In this document: positions 8,866 to 18,703 of the stretch, piece by piece
How positions within the stretch are numbered: the stretch's first letter is position 1
Layout of the letters: each line of letters begins with the position of its first letter
Assembly: GCA_029263895.1 (NCBI GenBank)
Contig: JARIDO010000035.1
Span: forward strand, 1 to 64,000
Length of the DNA stretch: 64,000 bases
Direction of reading: 5' to 3'
Source of the DNA: Sporosarcina sp.
GTDB taxonomy: Bacteria; Bacillota; Bacilli; Bacillales_A; Planococcaceae
Notes under the pieces: generated by a model
What the model was told of the DNA's origin: nothing
The model's database searches: none
What the model saw: the letters and a program-made list of their open reading frames with translations, nothing else
Program-made: the position numbers and the translations under genes

Positions 8866-9993
8866 ATGAGTGAATTTAAATTAGTTGCCACATCTGCAAT
8901 GGGATTGGAATCCATTGTTGCTGACGAAGTGAAAGAACTAGGGTTTAAAACAACAACTGAAAATGGGAAAATTTATTTTCATGGAGATGAATCTGCTATC
9001 GCGAAAACGAATATGTGGTTGCGAGTTGCCGACCGCGTACGAATTGTTGTCGGAGAGTTCCATGCAACGACTTTTGATGAGTTATTTGAACAAACAAAAG
9101 CGCTTGATTGGGAACGATATTTACCTGTTGATGCAGCATTTCCAGTAGCCGGAAAATCAGTAAAATCCACTTTGTTTAGCGTGCCTGATTGTCAAGCAAT
9201 TGTGAAAAAAGCAATTGTAGAACGACTTAAAATTGCCTATAAACGAATTGGTTTCTTAGATGAAACTGGACCTTTATTTAAATTAGAAGTTTCGATATTG
9301 AAAGATAAAGTAACCCTTACCATTGATTCGAGTGGTACCGGCTTACATAAAAGAGGTTATCGCGTTGGTCAAGGGGATGCACCTTTAAAAGAGACACTTG
9401 CAGCTGCATTAATAAAATTAACACGCTGGAACCCGAATAGACCTTTTGTCGACCCTTTTTGTGGGTCAGGAACAATTCCAATAGAAGCTGCAATGATTGG
9501 TCAAAATATAGCACCTGGATATAATCGAGATTTCTCTTGTGAAAAATGGCCATGGATTGAGCAGAAAATATGGCATACACTTCGTGATCAAGTAGAAGAT
9601 AGTGCTAATTACAATCAACCTCTTGATATCCGCGGCTTTGATCATGATCCAAAAATGATTGCTATAGCGAAAGAGAATGCAGCAGAAGCGGGATTCCTAG
9701 ATATTATTCAATGGAATGAATCTGATGTTCGAGACCTTAGTCTGCAAGGGGATAATGGTGTGGTTGTTGGAAATCCTCCATACGGTGAACGATTAGGTGA
9801 AGTTGAGGATGCAGAGGAAGTAACTAAAGTCTTAGGTCAAATCATGAAAAAATATCCTTCATGGTCGGTCTATATGCTTTCCTCGCTTGAAAACTTTGAA
9901 ACAATGTATGGCAAGCGTGCAACGAAAAAACGTAAGCTGTTTAATGGTTTCATTCGCACTGATCTGTATCAATTTTGGGGTCAACGCCAATAA
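8866..9993 (+). CDS. ypsC: THUMP-domain class I RNA methyltransferase (YpsC/RlmL type)
   Basis: This is a SAM-dependent methyltransferase predicted to methylate guanine N2 in 23S rRNA. An N-terminal ferredoxin-like plus THUMP region, about residues 1-155, binds RNA. The UPF0020 catalytic domain has the SAM loop FVDPFCGSGT near residue 195 and the substrate motif NPPYGER near 302. The length of 375 residues matches B. subtilis YpsC, and the position next to rnpB is conserved. E. coli RlmL is a longer fusion, so only the RlmL-like N-terminal activity is inferred here. Confidence 0.9.
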   Translation: MSEFKLVATSAMGLESIVADEVKELGFKTTTENGKIYFHGDESAIAKTNMWLRVADRVRIVVGEFHATTFDELFEQTKALDWERYLPVDAAFPVAGKSVKSTLFSVPDCQAIVKKAIVERLKIAYKRIGFLDETGPLFKLEVSILKDKVTLTIDSSGTGLHKRGYRVGQGDAPLKETLAAALIKLTRWNPNRPFVDPFCGSGTIPIEAAMIGQNIAPGYNRDFSCEKWPWIEQKIWHTLRDQVEDSANYNQPLDIRGFDHDPKMIAIAKENAAEAGFLDIIQWNESDVRDLSLQGDNGVVVGNPPYGERLGEVEDAEEVTKVLGQIMKKYPSWSVYMLSSLENFETMYGKRATKKRKLFNGFIRTDLYQFWGQRQ

Positions 9994-9998
9994 TTAGA

Positions 9999-10026
9999 AA
10001 AAGGAAGAGGAAATCCTCTTCCTTTT
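9999..10026 (+). terminator. Terminator after ypsC
   Basis: AAAAGGAAGAGGA at 9999-10011 pairs with TCCTCTTCCTTTT at 10014-10026. It ends 26 bases before the next gene's start. Confidence 0.8.
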
Positions 10027-10051
10027 GTATGTGTTAGAGAGGGGCATTATT

Positions 10052-11962
10052 ATGAAAAAAAACATTCCATTTTCACTATCTAAAGACAAATCATTTTTCG
10101 AATCAATGAATGACTGGATAGGTGATACATTATATGACGATCTTACAGAAAAAGGTTTCGAATGTAGAGATGAACAAATATTTATGGCTTTTCAAATTGA
10201 ACAGGCTCTTAAAGATAAACAAGTTCTATTTGCGGAAGCAGGAGTAGGTACAGGGAAAACAATAGGCTATCTATTACCGGCAATCGCTTATGCAAGATAC
10301 ACTGGTAAGCCTGCACTAATTTCTTGTGCCGATGAGACACTCATCGATCAGCTAGTTAAAGATGATGGTGATATTCAAAAGTTAAGTGCGGCATTAGATC
10401 TCGATATAGATGTTCGTTTAGCAAAAGCAAGAAGTCAGTATTTATGTTTAAAACGCTTAGATGAAGCCTCAAATACTATTGACGAGGATTATATCGATGA
10501 TATCCAGGACAGCTTACCTGACTTTGTGTATGGGAATGGCTCTTTACAATCTGTCAGTACCTATGGGGAAAGATCTGATTATCCCAAACTAAGTGATGAG
10601 CAATGGAAAACAGTTAACTATCATCCAATCCAACAATGTGAAGCTTGTGATATAAGAAATCGATGTGGACAAACGATTCATAGAAATCATTATAGAGAAG
10701 CAGTTGAAATTATCATTTGTTCTCACGATTTCTATATGGAACATATTTGGACGAAAGATTCACGTAAGCGTCAAGGTCAAATGCCATTATTGCCAGAAGT
10801 GTCGATGATTGTATTTGATGAAGGACACCTGCTGGAATACTCAGCACAACGGGCACTTACTTATGAAGTGCAAAAAAGTACAATGTTGACATTATTAGAA
10901 AGAATTATGGTGGATGGGATACGCGATAAGACACTTCAGATTATGGAGCGTTTACTTGAAAGCCATGATGCATTTTTTAAATTACTTGAGGACTCAACAG
11001 ACAAATCATTTAATGAACGTAAAAGTATAAAAAAAGAGCAAAGCTTATTATCACTAGGAAAAAACTCAATTGGATATGCCAATCAGCTATTAGAAGAGTT
11101 TGTTTTTGATGCGGAGCTTTATATTATTCCAGAGTATGATTTGAAAATTGTTGAAGAATATCTCGACCAATACATTTATTCGATGGAATTATTTACATCG
11201 GAAAACGATGCAGTTGATTGGTTAGAAGAACGTGGCGGAGAAGCGACTTTAGTCATCATGCCACGCCTCGTAACAGATATACTAAAAGAAAAATTATTTT
11301 CATCATCAGTACCAATAGTCTTTTCTTCTGCTACGTTATCAGTAGCGAAGGATTTTAATTATTTAGCAGATGGCCTAGGTATTCAAGAATATCAATCTTT
11401 TTCAGTAGAATCACCTTTTGATTATGATGAAGTAATGGATGTCTTTGTAACTGAAGTTGAAAATGATGATAAAGCTTCAGCAGTGTTAAAAATGTTAGAA
11501 GCAAAAGAACAAACCTTGATTTTATTTAAATCTGAACATGATATGAATGAATTTAAATCTAAAGTGCCACTAGAAAAGCTTCATGAAATTTCTTTTGAAG
11601 GTGATCGTGAACTTTCGTCATTGGTTCGTGACTTCCAATTACGTAATGTTTCTGTACTCTGCTCATACCATCTATGGGAAGGGTTGGATATACCTGAAGA
11701 CGCACTGACGCGCGTTATCATTCATGATTTACCATTTCCTCCTAATGATCCGCTGTTTGATGCAAGGAGAAAACATGCAGTGGATGCATTTAAAGAAGTG
11801 GACTTACCATTCATGCTTCTTAGATTACGACAAGGAGCTGGACGTTTAATACGTACATCTTCAGATTCCGGAACTGTCCAATTAGTTCTTAATGAAGCTG
11901 AACAAAAGTTGGAAAAGGAAATAGAAAATGTATTTCCTGTTCAAATTCAAAAAGTAAAATAA
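10052..11962 (+). CDS. ypvA: DinG/XPD-like superfamily 2 helicase (YpvA type)
   Basis: This is an ATP-dependent DNA helicase of the DinG/Rad3 group. Walker A is AEAGVGTGKT at residues 61-70 and the DEAH-type box is FDEGHLLE. Four Cys, in QYLCLKR and CEACDIRNRC, would hold an iron-sulfur cluster between the helicase motifs. The C-terminal part ends with the arginine-finger motif RQGAGRLIRT. The start is the ATG at 10052, which follows GAGAGGGG. An in-frame ATG 27 bases earlier has no ribosome binding site. The product is 636 residues, matching YpvA. The role is probably repair or unwinding of unusual structures. Confidence 0.9.
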   Translation: MKKNIPFSLSKDKSFFESMNDWIGDTLYDDLTEKGFECRDEQIFMAFQIEQALKDKQVLFAEAGVGTGKTIGYLLPAIAYARYTGKPALISCADETLIDQLVKDDGDIQKLSAALDLDIDVRLAKARSQYLCLKRLDEASNTIDEDYIDDIQDSLPDFVYGNGSLQSVSTYGERSDYPKLSDEQWKTVNYHPIQQCEACDIRNRCGQTIHRNHYREAVEIIICSHDFYMEHIWTKDSRKRQGQMPLLPEVSMIVFDEGHLLEYSAQRALTYEVQKSTMLTLLERIMVDGIRDKTLQIMERLLESHDAFFKLLEDSTDKSFNERKSIKKEQSLLSLGKNSIGYANQLLEEFVFDAELYIIPEYDLKIVEEYLDQYIYSMELFTSENDAVDWLEERGGEATLVIMPRLVTDILKEKLFSSSVPIVFSSATLSVAKDFNYLADGLGIQEYQSFSVESPFDYDEVMDVFVTEVENDDKASAVLKMLEAKEQTLILFKSEHDMNEFKSKVPLEKLHEISFEGDRELSSLVRDFQLRNVSVLCSYHLWEGLDIPEDALTRVIIHDLPFPPNDPLFDARRKHAVDAFKEVDLPFMLLRLRQGAGRLIRTSSDSGTVQLVLNEAEQKLEKEIENVFPVQIQKVK

Positions 11963-11969
11963 ATTATTG

Positions 11970-11996
11970 AAAGCCCTTTTGAAAAAGGGCTTTTTA
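11970..11996 (+). terminator. Terminator after ypvA
   Basis: AAAGCCCTTTT pairs with AAAAGGGCTTT around a very short loop and is followed by more T residues. Confidence 0.85.
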
Positions 11997-12058
11997 TTAT
12001 ACAGAAAAGCAGACAGTCATGGTACTATAGAAAGTATAACAAAAGGGGGCAGACTATT

Positions 12059-13558
12059 TTGACAACAGAAGAAAAGTTTTTGGAACTGGTGAAAAAAATA
12101 AATTCATATTCAGAAGCAATTGCTATTATGTACTGGGATATGCGTACAGGAGCACCTAAAAAAGGACATGCGGCAAGATCGGAAGCAATTGGTACACTTT
12201 CATCGGAATTATTTAAGATGAGCGTATCTGATGAAATGGAAAAGTATTTAGTAGAATTAGAAGGAAGTAAGAATACGTTAGACCCAATCGTGTCAAAAAC
12301 AATCGATGTAGTAAGAGAAGAATTTGATCGTAGTCGAAAGATACCTGTTGAAAAGTTTCGTGAATTTGTCGTATTAAGTTCAAATTCAGAATCTGCGTGG
12401 GAAACAGCGAAAGAGACTTCAGAATTTGGTTCATTTCCTTCGTATTTGGAGAAAATGGTTGCAATGACTAAAGAATTCATCACGTACTGGGGAATTGAGA
12501 ATAACAACCCATACAATACATTGCTTGACCAGTATGAACCGGGCTTAACGACAGAGAAGATTGATGAGCTTTTTGGCCAATTGAAAGAAACGATTGTTCC
12601 GTTAGTGAAAAAAATTGTTGATAAAAACGAACAGCCCGAAACTGCCTTTCTTTTTAAGAAATTTCCGAAAGAACAACAGAAGGCATTTAGTCATGAAATT
12701 TTGAAACAATTAGGGTATGACTTTGAAGCCGGAAGACTCGATGAGACAGTACATCCATTTGCAACGGGTATTAATATTGGCGACGTTCGTATTACGACAA
12801 AATATGATGAAAATGATTTCAGGACAGCTGTATTTGGAACGATACATGAGTGTGGACACGCGTTGTATGAACAGAATATTGATCGTCGTTTAGAGGGACT
12901 CCCTTTAGCATCGGGTACTTCAATGGGGATACATGAATCGCAGTCGTTATTTTATGAACAAATCATTGGACATAACGAGAACTTTTGGAAGTCTAATTTT
13001 GATTTATTAAAAGAGTCATCCCCTGAGCAATTTGAACAAGTAACAGTAGATGACTTTCTTCGTGCAGTCAACTATTCAGAGCCTTCTCTTATACGAATAG
13101 AAGCAGATGAATTAACGTATCCACTACACATAATGATTCGCTATGAAATTGAAAAAGAGTTGTTTAACGGGGAATTACAAGTAAAAGATCTTGCAAAAGT
13201 ATGGAGTGACAAATACGAAGCGTATCTTGGAATCCGTCCGGAAAACGATGGAGAAGGATACTTACAAGATGTTCATTGGTCGGGAGGGTCATTTGGTTAT
13301 TTCCCATCTTATGCTCTAGGGTATATGTATGCAGCTCAGTTAAAGGTAGCGATGCTTAAAGACTTACCGAATTTTGATGAGTTATGTTTAAAAGGAGATT
13401 TTAAGCCAATCTTAAATTGGCTAACAAAGCATGTTCATCAGTTTGGCAGGACAAAAAAACCGTTAGAAATTATTCAAGATGCTACTGGAGAAGAATTAAA
13501 TGCTAAATATCTAGCAGATTATTTAAATGATAAGTATTCAAAGCTGTATAATCTATAA
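12059..13558 (+). CDS. ypwA: M32 family metal-dependent carboxypeptidase
   Basis: This is a thermostable carboxypeptidase 1 family enzyme that removes C-terminal amino acids from peptides in the cytoplasm. The zinc-binding HECGH motif is at residues 263-267, with the downstream ligand Glu in HESQSLFYE near 293. The substrate-binding sequences GTSMGIHESQS and RIEADELTYPLH are present. The length of 499 residues matches B. subtilis YpwA (about 500). The start is a TTG about nine bases after AAAGGGGGC. No signal peptide is seen. It is flanked by terminators, so it is probably transcribed alone. Confidence 0.95.
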   Translation: MTTEEKFLELVKKINSYSEAIAIMYWDMRTGAPKKGHAARSEAIGTLSSELFKMSVSDEMEKYLVELEGSKNTLDPIVSKTIDVVREEFDRSRKIPVEKFREFVVLSSNSESAWETAKETSEFGSFPSYLEKMVAMTKEFITYWGIENNNPYNTLLDQYEPGLTTEKIDELFGQLKETIVPLVKKIVDKNEQPETAFLFKKFPKEQQKAFSHEILKQLGYDFEAGRLDETVHPFATGINIGDVRITTKYDENDFRTAVFGTIHECGHALYEQNIDRRLEGLPLASGTSMGIHESQSLFYEQIIGHNENFWKSNFDLLKESSPEQFEQVTVDDFLRAVNYSEPSLIRIEADELTYPLHIMIRYEIEKELFNGELQVKDLAKVWSDKYEAYLGIRPENDGEGYLQDVHWSGGSFGYFPSYALGYMYAAQLKVAMLKDLPNFDELCLKGDFKPILNWLTKHVHQFGRTKKPLEIIQDATGEELNAKYLADYLNDKYSKLYNL

Positions 13559-13560
13559 AA

Positions 13561-13606
13561 AACTGTCTCCTATCTATTATAAAATAGAATAGGAGACAGT
13601 TTTTTA
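13561..13606. terminator. Convergent bidirectional terminator
   Basis: AACTGTCTCCTAT (13561-13573) pairs with ATAGGAGACAGTT (13589-13601). It lies between the converging ypwA and CheX-like genes and has a T tract to its right. The CheX-like stop codon overlaps its edge. Confidence 0.85.
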
Positions 13607-14065
13607 AGCATTATCATCATCAATGGTTAATAAGATATTTAAACTTGCTCCCGTTTCAAGTTTTACAGGAAGTTTAAATGCTTTTGTAAAACCATAGAAC
13701 TTTGTTTCTCCAGTCATAACGGTTGGAGGAGAAATATCTAGTACTAAACCTTGTTTTTCTAGAACAGTACATAGATTACCAGCAATCATATTGCCCAGTT
13801 CACCTGTGAAGGACTCAATCATTTCTCCTTCAATTGTCATGCCGAACATTGCTTGTCCAATAGTGTCAATAGCATTTATGGGTGACTCAATAAGTAATCT
13901 TCCTTTAATTCCACCGACGAGACCAATTAATACACCGAGTTCTTTTTGCTCATAAGGTTGAACGGTAATTGATGGAGCAAGAACTTCTAATTTAAGTGGG
14001 ATTACATTGGTTAAGGATGAGATAGCTGCATTTAAAATTAGTTGAATATTTTTAGATGTTTCCAA
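13604..14065 (-). CDS. CheX-like CheY-P phosphatase family protein
   Basis: The protein is a stand-alone CheC/CheX/FliY-superfamily domain of 153 residues. The single active-site signature is visible as GELGNMIAGN (E-x2-N), followed about 22 residues later by the conserved Pro in ISPPTV. The second copy found in CheC is absent, so it is CheX-like. Family members dephosphorylate CheY-P or related response regulators. I start it at the TTG at 14065, seven bases after GGAAGGTGG. The earlier in-frame TTG at 14083 would lie upstream of that ribosome binding site. No chemotaxis gene lies nearby, so the partner regulator is unknown. Confidence 0.8.
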   Translation of the reverse strand: METSKNIQLILNAAISSLTNVIPLKLEVLAPSITVQPYEQKELGVLIGLVGGIKGRLLIESPINAIDTIGQAMFGMTIEGEMIESFTGELGNMIAGNLCTVLEKQGLVLDISPPTVMTGETKFYGFTKAFKLPVKLETGASLNILLTIDDDNA

Positions 14066-14191
14066 AAGATTTCCACCTTCCAAAATAACAATTAGCTAAA
14101 TTATACCATATAAAAAAACTTTAGTCCCATATTTCGACTAAAAAAAACAGAAAACTACATATAATTGATTAGTTAATCGTATTTAGAAAAA

Positions 14192-14200
14192 TGGTATGAT
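14192..14200 (+). promoter_or_regulatory. dynA: Candidate extended -10 for dynA
   Basis: TGGTATGAT is an extended -10 element about 35 bases before the dynA start. The -35 region is weak. Confidence 0.4.
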
Positions 14201-14233
14201 AGGGGTAGTACTTATAAAGGGGTCGACAATTAG

Positions 14234-17200
14234 ATGCGTGAAACAGAAAAGATTCTACAAGAAACTGCGGAATTGGCATGTCTTTTAAAGTCAAATCATG
14301 ACGAAGTAAGTTTGGAGAAAACAAATCTATTTGCAAAAAAAATAATTGAAGAAGAATATACAGTAGGATTTGCAGGTCATTTTTCTGCTGGAAAGTCTTC
14401 AATGATAAATGCTTTAATCGGTCATGAACTGCTTCCTTCAAGTCCGATACCTACAAGTGCTAATGTCGTTAAGGTAAAAAAAACGACTACTGATTATGCA
14501 ATTATACGAAAAACAGACGGATCAGCCGCTAAATACAACGGGCAGAACTTTTCGGACGCAGTTAGAACGTTCAGTAAGAATGGTACCGAAGTTGCTATGA
14601 TTGAGATTGGTCATGCTACATCTAATTTACCTGATGGTATAACTGTCATGGATACGCCTGGAGTTGACTCCACGGATGATGCACATAGATTGTCAACTGA
14701 ATCGGCGCTACATCTTGCAGATATCGTATTTTATACAATGGATTATAATCATGTTCAATCAGAAGTCAATTTTAGATTTACAAAAGATTTGATGCGTTAT
14801 AATCCAAATGTCTATTTAATTATCAATCAGATTGACAAACACCGAGAATCTGAATTGCATTTTTCAACCTTTAAAAAATCAGTTGAAGACTCTTTTTCGC
14901 TATGGGGAGTGGAACCGAAAGGGATATTTTATACATCATTAAAAGATCCTCACCATACGGACAATGACTTTGACAAAGTAAAAGAAATTATAGATGATTC
15001 AATTGAAAATTCGTATGAGCATTTTATTGTTAACGCTAACCAGACATTGTTGAAACTTAGAAATGAGCATAATGAATTTTTAATGAATGAAGTAAAAGAG
15101 ATGAAAGAGACATATGCGTCAATTGTCAATGTAGATGAGTGGGAAACTGAAAAGAAACTAACAGATGAATTATTCGAAATGAAGCATGCATTAACACTTT
15201 TATCTGGTAATGGATTTTCAGTTGCCTTTGAAAAAAATAGAAATAATTTATTAGATAATGCTGCAATTACGCCTTATGAAACAAGAGAACTTTTAAAATT
15301 GTATTTAGAGTCCTTGTCATCAAGGTTTAAAGTTGGGTTGATATTTAGTACTAAAAAGACGAGTGAGGAACAAATCGCTAGAAAAAATGCGTTAAGTAAT
15401 AATCTTAATGAATTAGTGCATACGCATATTGAAATACATTTAAAAACACTAATGAAGAAAACGTTACAAGAAGCTGGTGTTTTAACGGATGAACGTTCAT
15501 TAAATATTGATGAAGTAGATATGACGATACCATTTGTAGAAATTGAAAAAGAATTTGTTGTAGCAGATGTAATTACAGGCGATACTGTTTTGAATTACTC
15601 AGAGCGTATGAAAACGATTATTATAAGAGCATTTAAAAGATTAACAGATGATTGGAAACATAATATGGCCGATGTTATATCGAGGCATGGTAATCAAACA
15701 AGTGGAATACTTGAACACCAAATTCATGTTGCAGAAGAAAAATTGCAAGCAATCCATCAAGTGAAACATGCTGAAGAAAAACTAACGCAATTTTGTAATG
15801 ACGATATTTCTTTCAATAGTGAAAGTAAAGAATTGTTAACGTCTTGGAGGAAGGAGGAAGTACTTCATTTTTCAGAGTACAGTACTTCAGAAAATGAGTT
15901 AGTTGATGTAGTGTCAGCGGATCTTATGATAGATGATTCTCAGACTGAAAACAGTGAAGTTACAGTTCAATTAGAAGAAGTTTGTGAAAAAGCAAAACGA
16001 ACAGCTTCAGAAGTGAAGAACATTCCTGGATTTGAGGAAATCGCACAATTTTTAACTCGCAAAACAAATCGGCTCGAGCAACAGGAACTTACAGTTGCCT
16101 TATTTGGAGCATTCAGTGCCGGGAAATCATCGTTTTCAAATGCTTTAATTGGTGAAAATGTCCTTCCTGTTTCGCCAAATCCCACAACGGCTACTATTAA
16201 TCGTATTCGGCCGGTATCTATTAGAAATCTAGATAAAACAGCAGATATTAAGTTTAAATCGATTGAAATAATGACTGAAGATGTTATTCGTTCTTTTGAT
16301 ATGCTAGGCATTGAAGTTCGCTCATTAAAAGAGGCATTCCAAAAAGCTGATGAAATCACAACGGTTATGTTAGTAGATGAGAAAAAACATGTTCATAAGT
16401 CTTTCATAAGTGCTTTTAAAACAGGGTATCCACTATATGCAGAACAATTAGGATCTACAATAACTGTTGAGAAAGATGAATTTACGAAGTATGTCGCAGA
16501 GGAGCAAAGAAGTTGTTTTGTAGCGTCGATTGACTTTTATTTCGATTGCGAGTTAACTCGTAAAGGAATTACCATTGTTGATACACCTGGAGCAGACTCC
16601 ATTAATGCTAGACATACAGATGTGGCATTCGACTATATTCGTAATGCAGATGCAATATTGTTTGTGACTTATTACAATCATGCATTTGCAAAAGCAGATC
16701 GGGAGTTTCTTGTGCAATTAGGGAGGGTAAAAGACTCTTTTGAAATGGATAAGATGTTCTTCATTGTGAATGCGATTGACTTAGCGAATAATGAAGAAGA
16801 AAGTGAAGGAGTTAAACAATTTGTTTCAACTGAATTGAATAAATTTGGAATTAGAAATCCTAGAGTACATGGTATATCTAGTCTGCAAGCATTAGATGCA
16901 AAAATAGGACAGACAATTAATCCAATGATGAATCAATTTGAAAAAGAATTTTATCACTTTCTTAAAAATGATTTAATAGGTATCTCTGTCAAAGTATTAG
17001 AAGATGAAGTACTAAAAACCGTTGAGAGACTGAAAGCTTTAATTGTTAGAACTGAAATGAATAGAAATAGAAAAGCAGAAAGACTCCTTGAGTTAAATAA
17101 AGTAGAAGGGGAGTTAAGAAATCATTTCAGTGTGAAATTTGCACATGTTTTAATAAAAGCGACACAAAATGAAATAAGTGAACTCGTTTATTACTTATTA

Positions 17201-17809
17201 CAAAGAGTATTTCTGCGCTTTCCAGACTTTTTCAGAGAATCATATAATCCTTCAGTGTTCGTCAACAAATCAGCAGATGCTGCTTTGAAATTTGCATTGG
17301 ATGAAACGGTTCAAATGGTTGGTTTTGATTTGACACAAGAGTTAAAAGTAACGAACCATAGAATATTAACATATATGAAAAAGCAACTCTATAATCGACA
17401 ACAACTAGAATTACAACACATACAACAACTGGATGATTCTATTTCACCAGCACCATACGAATCCAATGATGCAACATTGTTATCATTTCAAGCACCGTTT
17501 TTAGATACAATCAACTTTGCTAGTGTGAATCGATTGTATAAAAACGGAAAATCCTTTTTTGAAAAAGGAGAGTCGAATTTACTTAAAGATCGACTAGAGG
17601 AATTGTTAAAAAAAGATTCAGGGGTCTACTTAGAAAAAGAAAAAGAGAAATTATTGAAATGGGCAGAAAACTGGATTGAATCTGAAGCAGAAGGTTTAAG
17701 ACAACATCTACTTACTGGTAGCTTAAATCAATTACAGTTAGAAAGAGATTCACTTTCTGAAATAGAGGTACTTGAAGAGTGGCGTTTGATAGCAGATAAA
17801 TTACAATAA
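14234..17809 (+). CDS. dynA: Two-headed bacterial dynamin DynA
   Basis: DynA is a membrane-remodelling GTPase made of two fused dynamin units. In B. subtilis it tethers and fuses membranes and aids survival of phage or membrane damage. The first G1 motif is GHFSAGKSS at about residues 48-56, with the G3 motif DTPGVDS and G4 motif NQID. The second unit begins near residue 600, with GAFSAGKSS at about 626, DTPGADS near 785 and NAID near 845. The length of 1191 residues matches B. subtilis DynA. Long helical stalk segments and hydrophobic paddle regions separate the heads. The next gene follows after 15 bases. Confidence 0.95.
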   Translation: MRETEKILQETAELACLLKSNHDEVSLEKTNLFAKKIIEEEYTVGFAGHFSAGKSSMINALIGHELLPSSPIPTSANVVKVKKTTTDYAIIRKTDGSAAKYNGQNFSDAVRTFSKNGTEVAMIEIGHATSNLPDGITVMDTPGVDSTDDAHRLSTESALHLADIVFYTMDYNHVQSEVNFRFTKDLMRYNPNVYLIINQIDKHRESELHFSTFKKSVEDSFSLWGVEPKGIFYTSLKDPHHTDNDFDKVKEIIDDSIENSYEHFIVNANQTLLKLRNEHNEFLMNEVKEMKETYASIVNVDEWETEKKLTDELFEMKHALTLLSGNGFSVAFEKNRNNLLDNAAITPYETRELLKLYLESLSSRFKVGLIFSTKKTSEEQIARKNALSNNLNELVHTHIEIHLKTLMKKTLQEAGVLTDERSLNIDEVDMTIPFVEIEKEFVVADVITGDTVLNYSERMKTIIIRAFKRLTDDWKHNMADVISRHGNQTSGILEHQIHVAEEKLQAIHQVKHAEEKLTQFCNDDISFNSESKELLTSWRKEEVLHFSEYSTSENELVDVVSADLMIDDSQTENSEVTVQLEEVCEKAKRTASEVKNIPGFEEIAQFLTRKTNRLEQQELTVALFGAFSAGKSSFSNALIGENVLPVSPNPTTATINRIRPVSIRNLDKTADIKFKSIEIMTEDVIRSFDMLGIEVRSLKEAFQKADEITTVMLVDEKKHVHKSFISAFKTGYPLYAEQLGSTITVEKDEFTKYVAEEQRSCFVASIDFYFDCELTRKGITIVDTPGADSINARHTDVAFDYIRNADAILFVTYYNHAFAKADREFLVQLGRVKDSFEMDKMFFIVNAIDLANNEEESEGVKQFVSTELNKFGIRNPRVHGISSLQALDAKIGQTINPMMNQFEKEFYHFLKNDLIGISVKVLEDEVLKTVERLKALIVRTEMNRNRKAERLLELNKVEGELRNHFSVKFAHVLIKATQNEISELVYYLLQRVFLRFPDFFRESYNPSVFVNKSADAALKFALDETVQMVGFDLTQELKVTNHRILTYMKKQLYNRQQLELQHIQQLDDSISPAPYESNDATLLSFQAPFLDTINFASVNRLYKNGKSFFEKGESNLLKDRLEELLKKDSGVYLEKEKEKLLKWAENWIESEAEGLRQHLLTGSLNQLQLERDSLSEIEVLEEWRLIADKLQ

Positions 17810-17824
17810 AAGGAGTCGAATTTA

Positions 17825-18646
17825 ATGACTGTTGTTTTTATTTCTGTAAAAGATGTTGAACATAGTAGAGCCAAATGGATTGATACCCGTTACTCGTTAC
17901 AAAACGCTAATGATGGTAAAAAGAGATATGAAATGGATCATGTTAAAGGAGCGGTTTATTGGGACTTAGAAAATGATATGTCTGATTTAACACATTCTAG
18001 CGGGAGGCACCCGCTGCCTTCAAAAAAAGACTTAACTGAATTAGTGAGAAATACAGGACTAACATTAGATGACCAAATTCTAATTTACGATGATGGCGGC
18101 AGTCCATTCGCTGCTCGAGCTTGGTGGATTTTGCAGTATGCAGGTTTTAAGAATGCATTCATTATAGTAGATAGTTATGAAGATATTAAAAAACACGGAA
18201 TTCCTATCGAAGATCGACAGTCTAACTCACAACGAACAACAGTCACGCCTATTTGGGATGCGGAAATTTACGCTGACAGAGAATATGTTAAACAGGTAGT
18301 CGATAAAATAGAGAACAGCGCATTGCTAGATGCACGCGCTGAAGTCCGTTATAAAGGAGAATATGAACCGTTAGATAAAATAGCGGGTAGGATTCCTGGT
18401 GCACTAAACTTTGATTGGGAACAACTTAAAGATAACGGTATCTTTAAGTTGAATCAAAGGCTCAATGATCAACTTTTACAACATATTAGTAAAGATGTAC
18501 CTATTACAGTATATTGTGGAAGTGGCGTAACCGCTGCTCCATTGTATGCAGCATTAAAGCATTTTAACTATTCAAATGTACGTTTATACGTTGGTAGTTA
18601 TAGTGATTGGATTTCAGTTGATGATACGAGGGTTGAAAAAGGGTAG
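17825..18646 (+). CDS. Two-domain rhodanese (thiosulfate or mercaptopyruvate sulfurtransferase)
   Basis: This is a cytoplasmic sulfur-transfer enzyme with two rhodanese folds. The first, about residues 1-130, is non-catalytic (DHVKGAVYWDLEND). The second carries the active Cys in YCGSGVTAA near residue 231. That six-residue loop, CGSGVT, is shared by the thiosulfate and 3-mercaptopyruvate types, so I do not choose the donor. The gene follows dynA by 15 bases with an AAAGGAG ribosome binding site and no terminator between, so it is probably cotranscribed with it. The 273-residue length is usual. Confidence 0.9.
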   Translation: MTVVFISVKDVEHSRAKWIDTRYSLQNANDGKKRYEMDHVKGAVYWDLENDMSDLTHSSGRHPLPSKKDLTELVRNTGLTLDDQILIYDDGGSPFAARAWWILQYAGFKNAFIIVDSYEDIKKHGIPIEDRQSNSQRTTVTPIWDAEIYADREYVKQVVDKIENSALLDARAEVRYKGEYEPLDKIAGRIPGALNFDWEQLKDNGIFKLNQRLNDQLLQHISKDVPITVYCGSGVTAAPLYAALKHFNYSNVRLYVGSYSDWISVDDTRVEKG

Positions 18647-18703
18647 ACAGAAACATATACTGAAATAAGTGAGTATTTGAGATACTAGAGAGGGACTCTA
18701 ATT

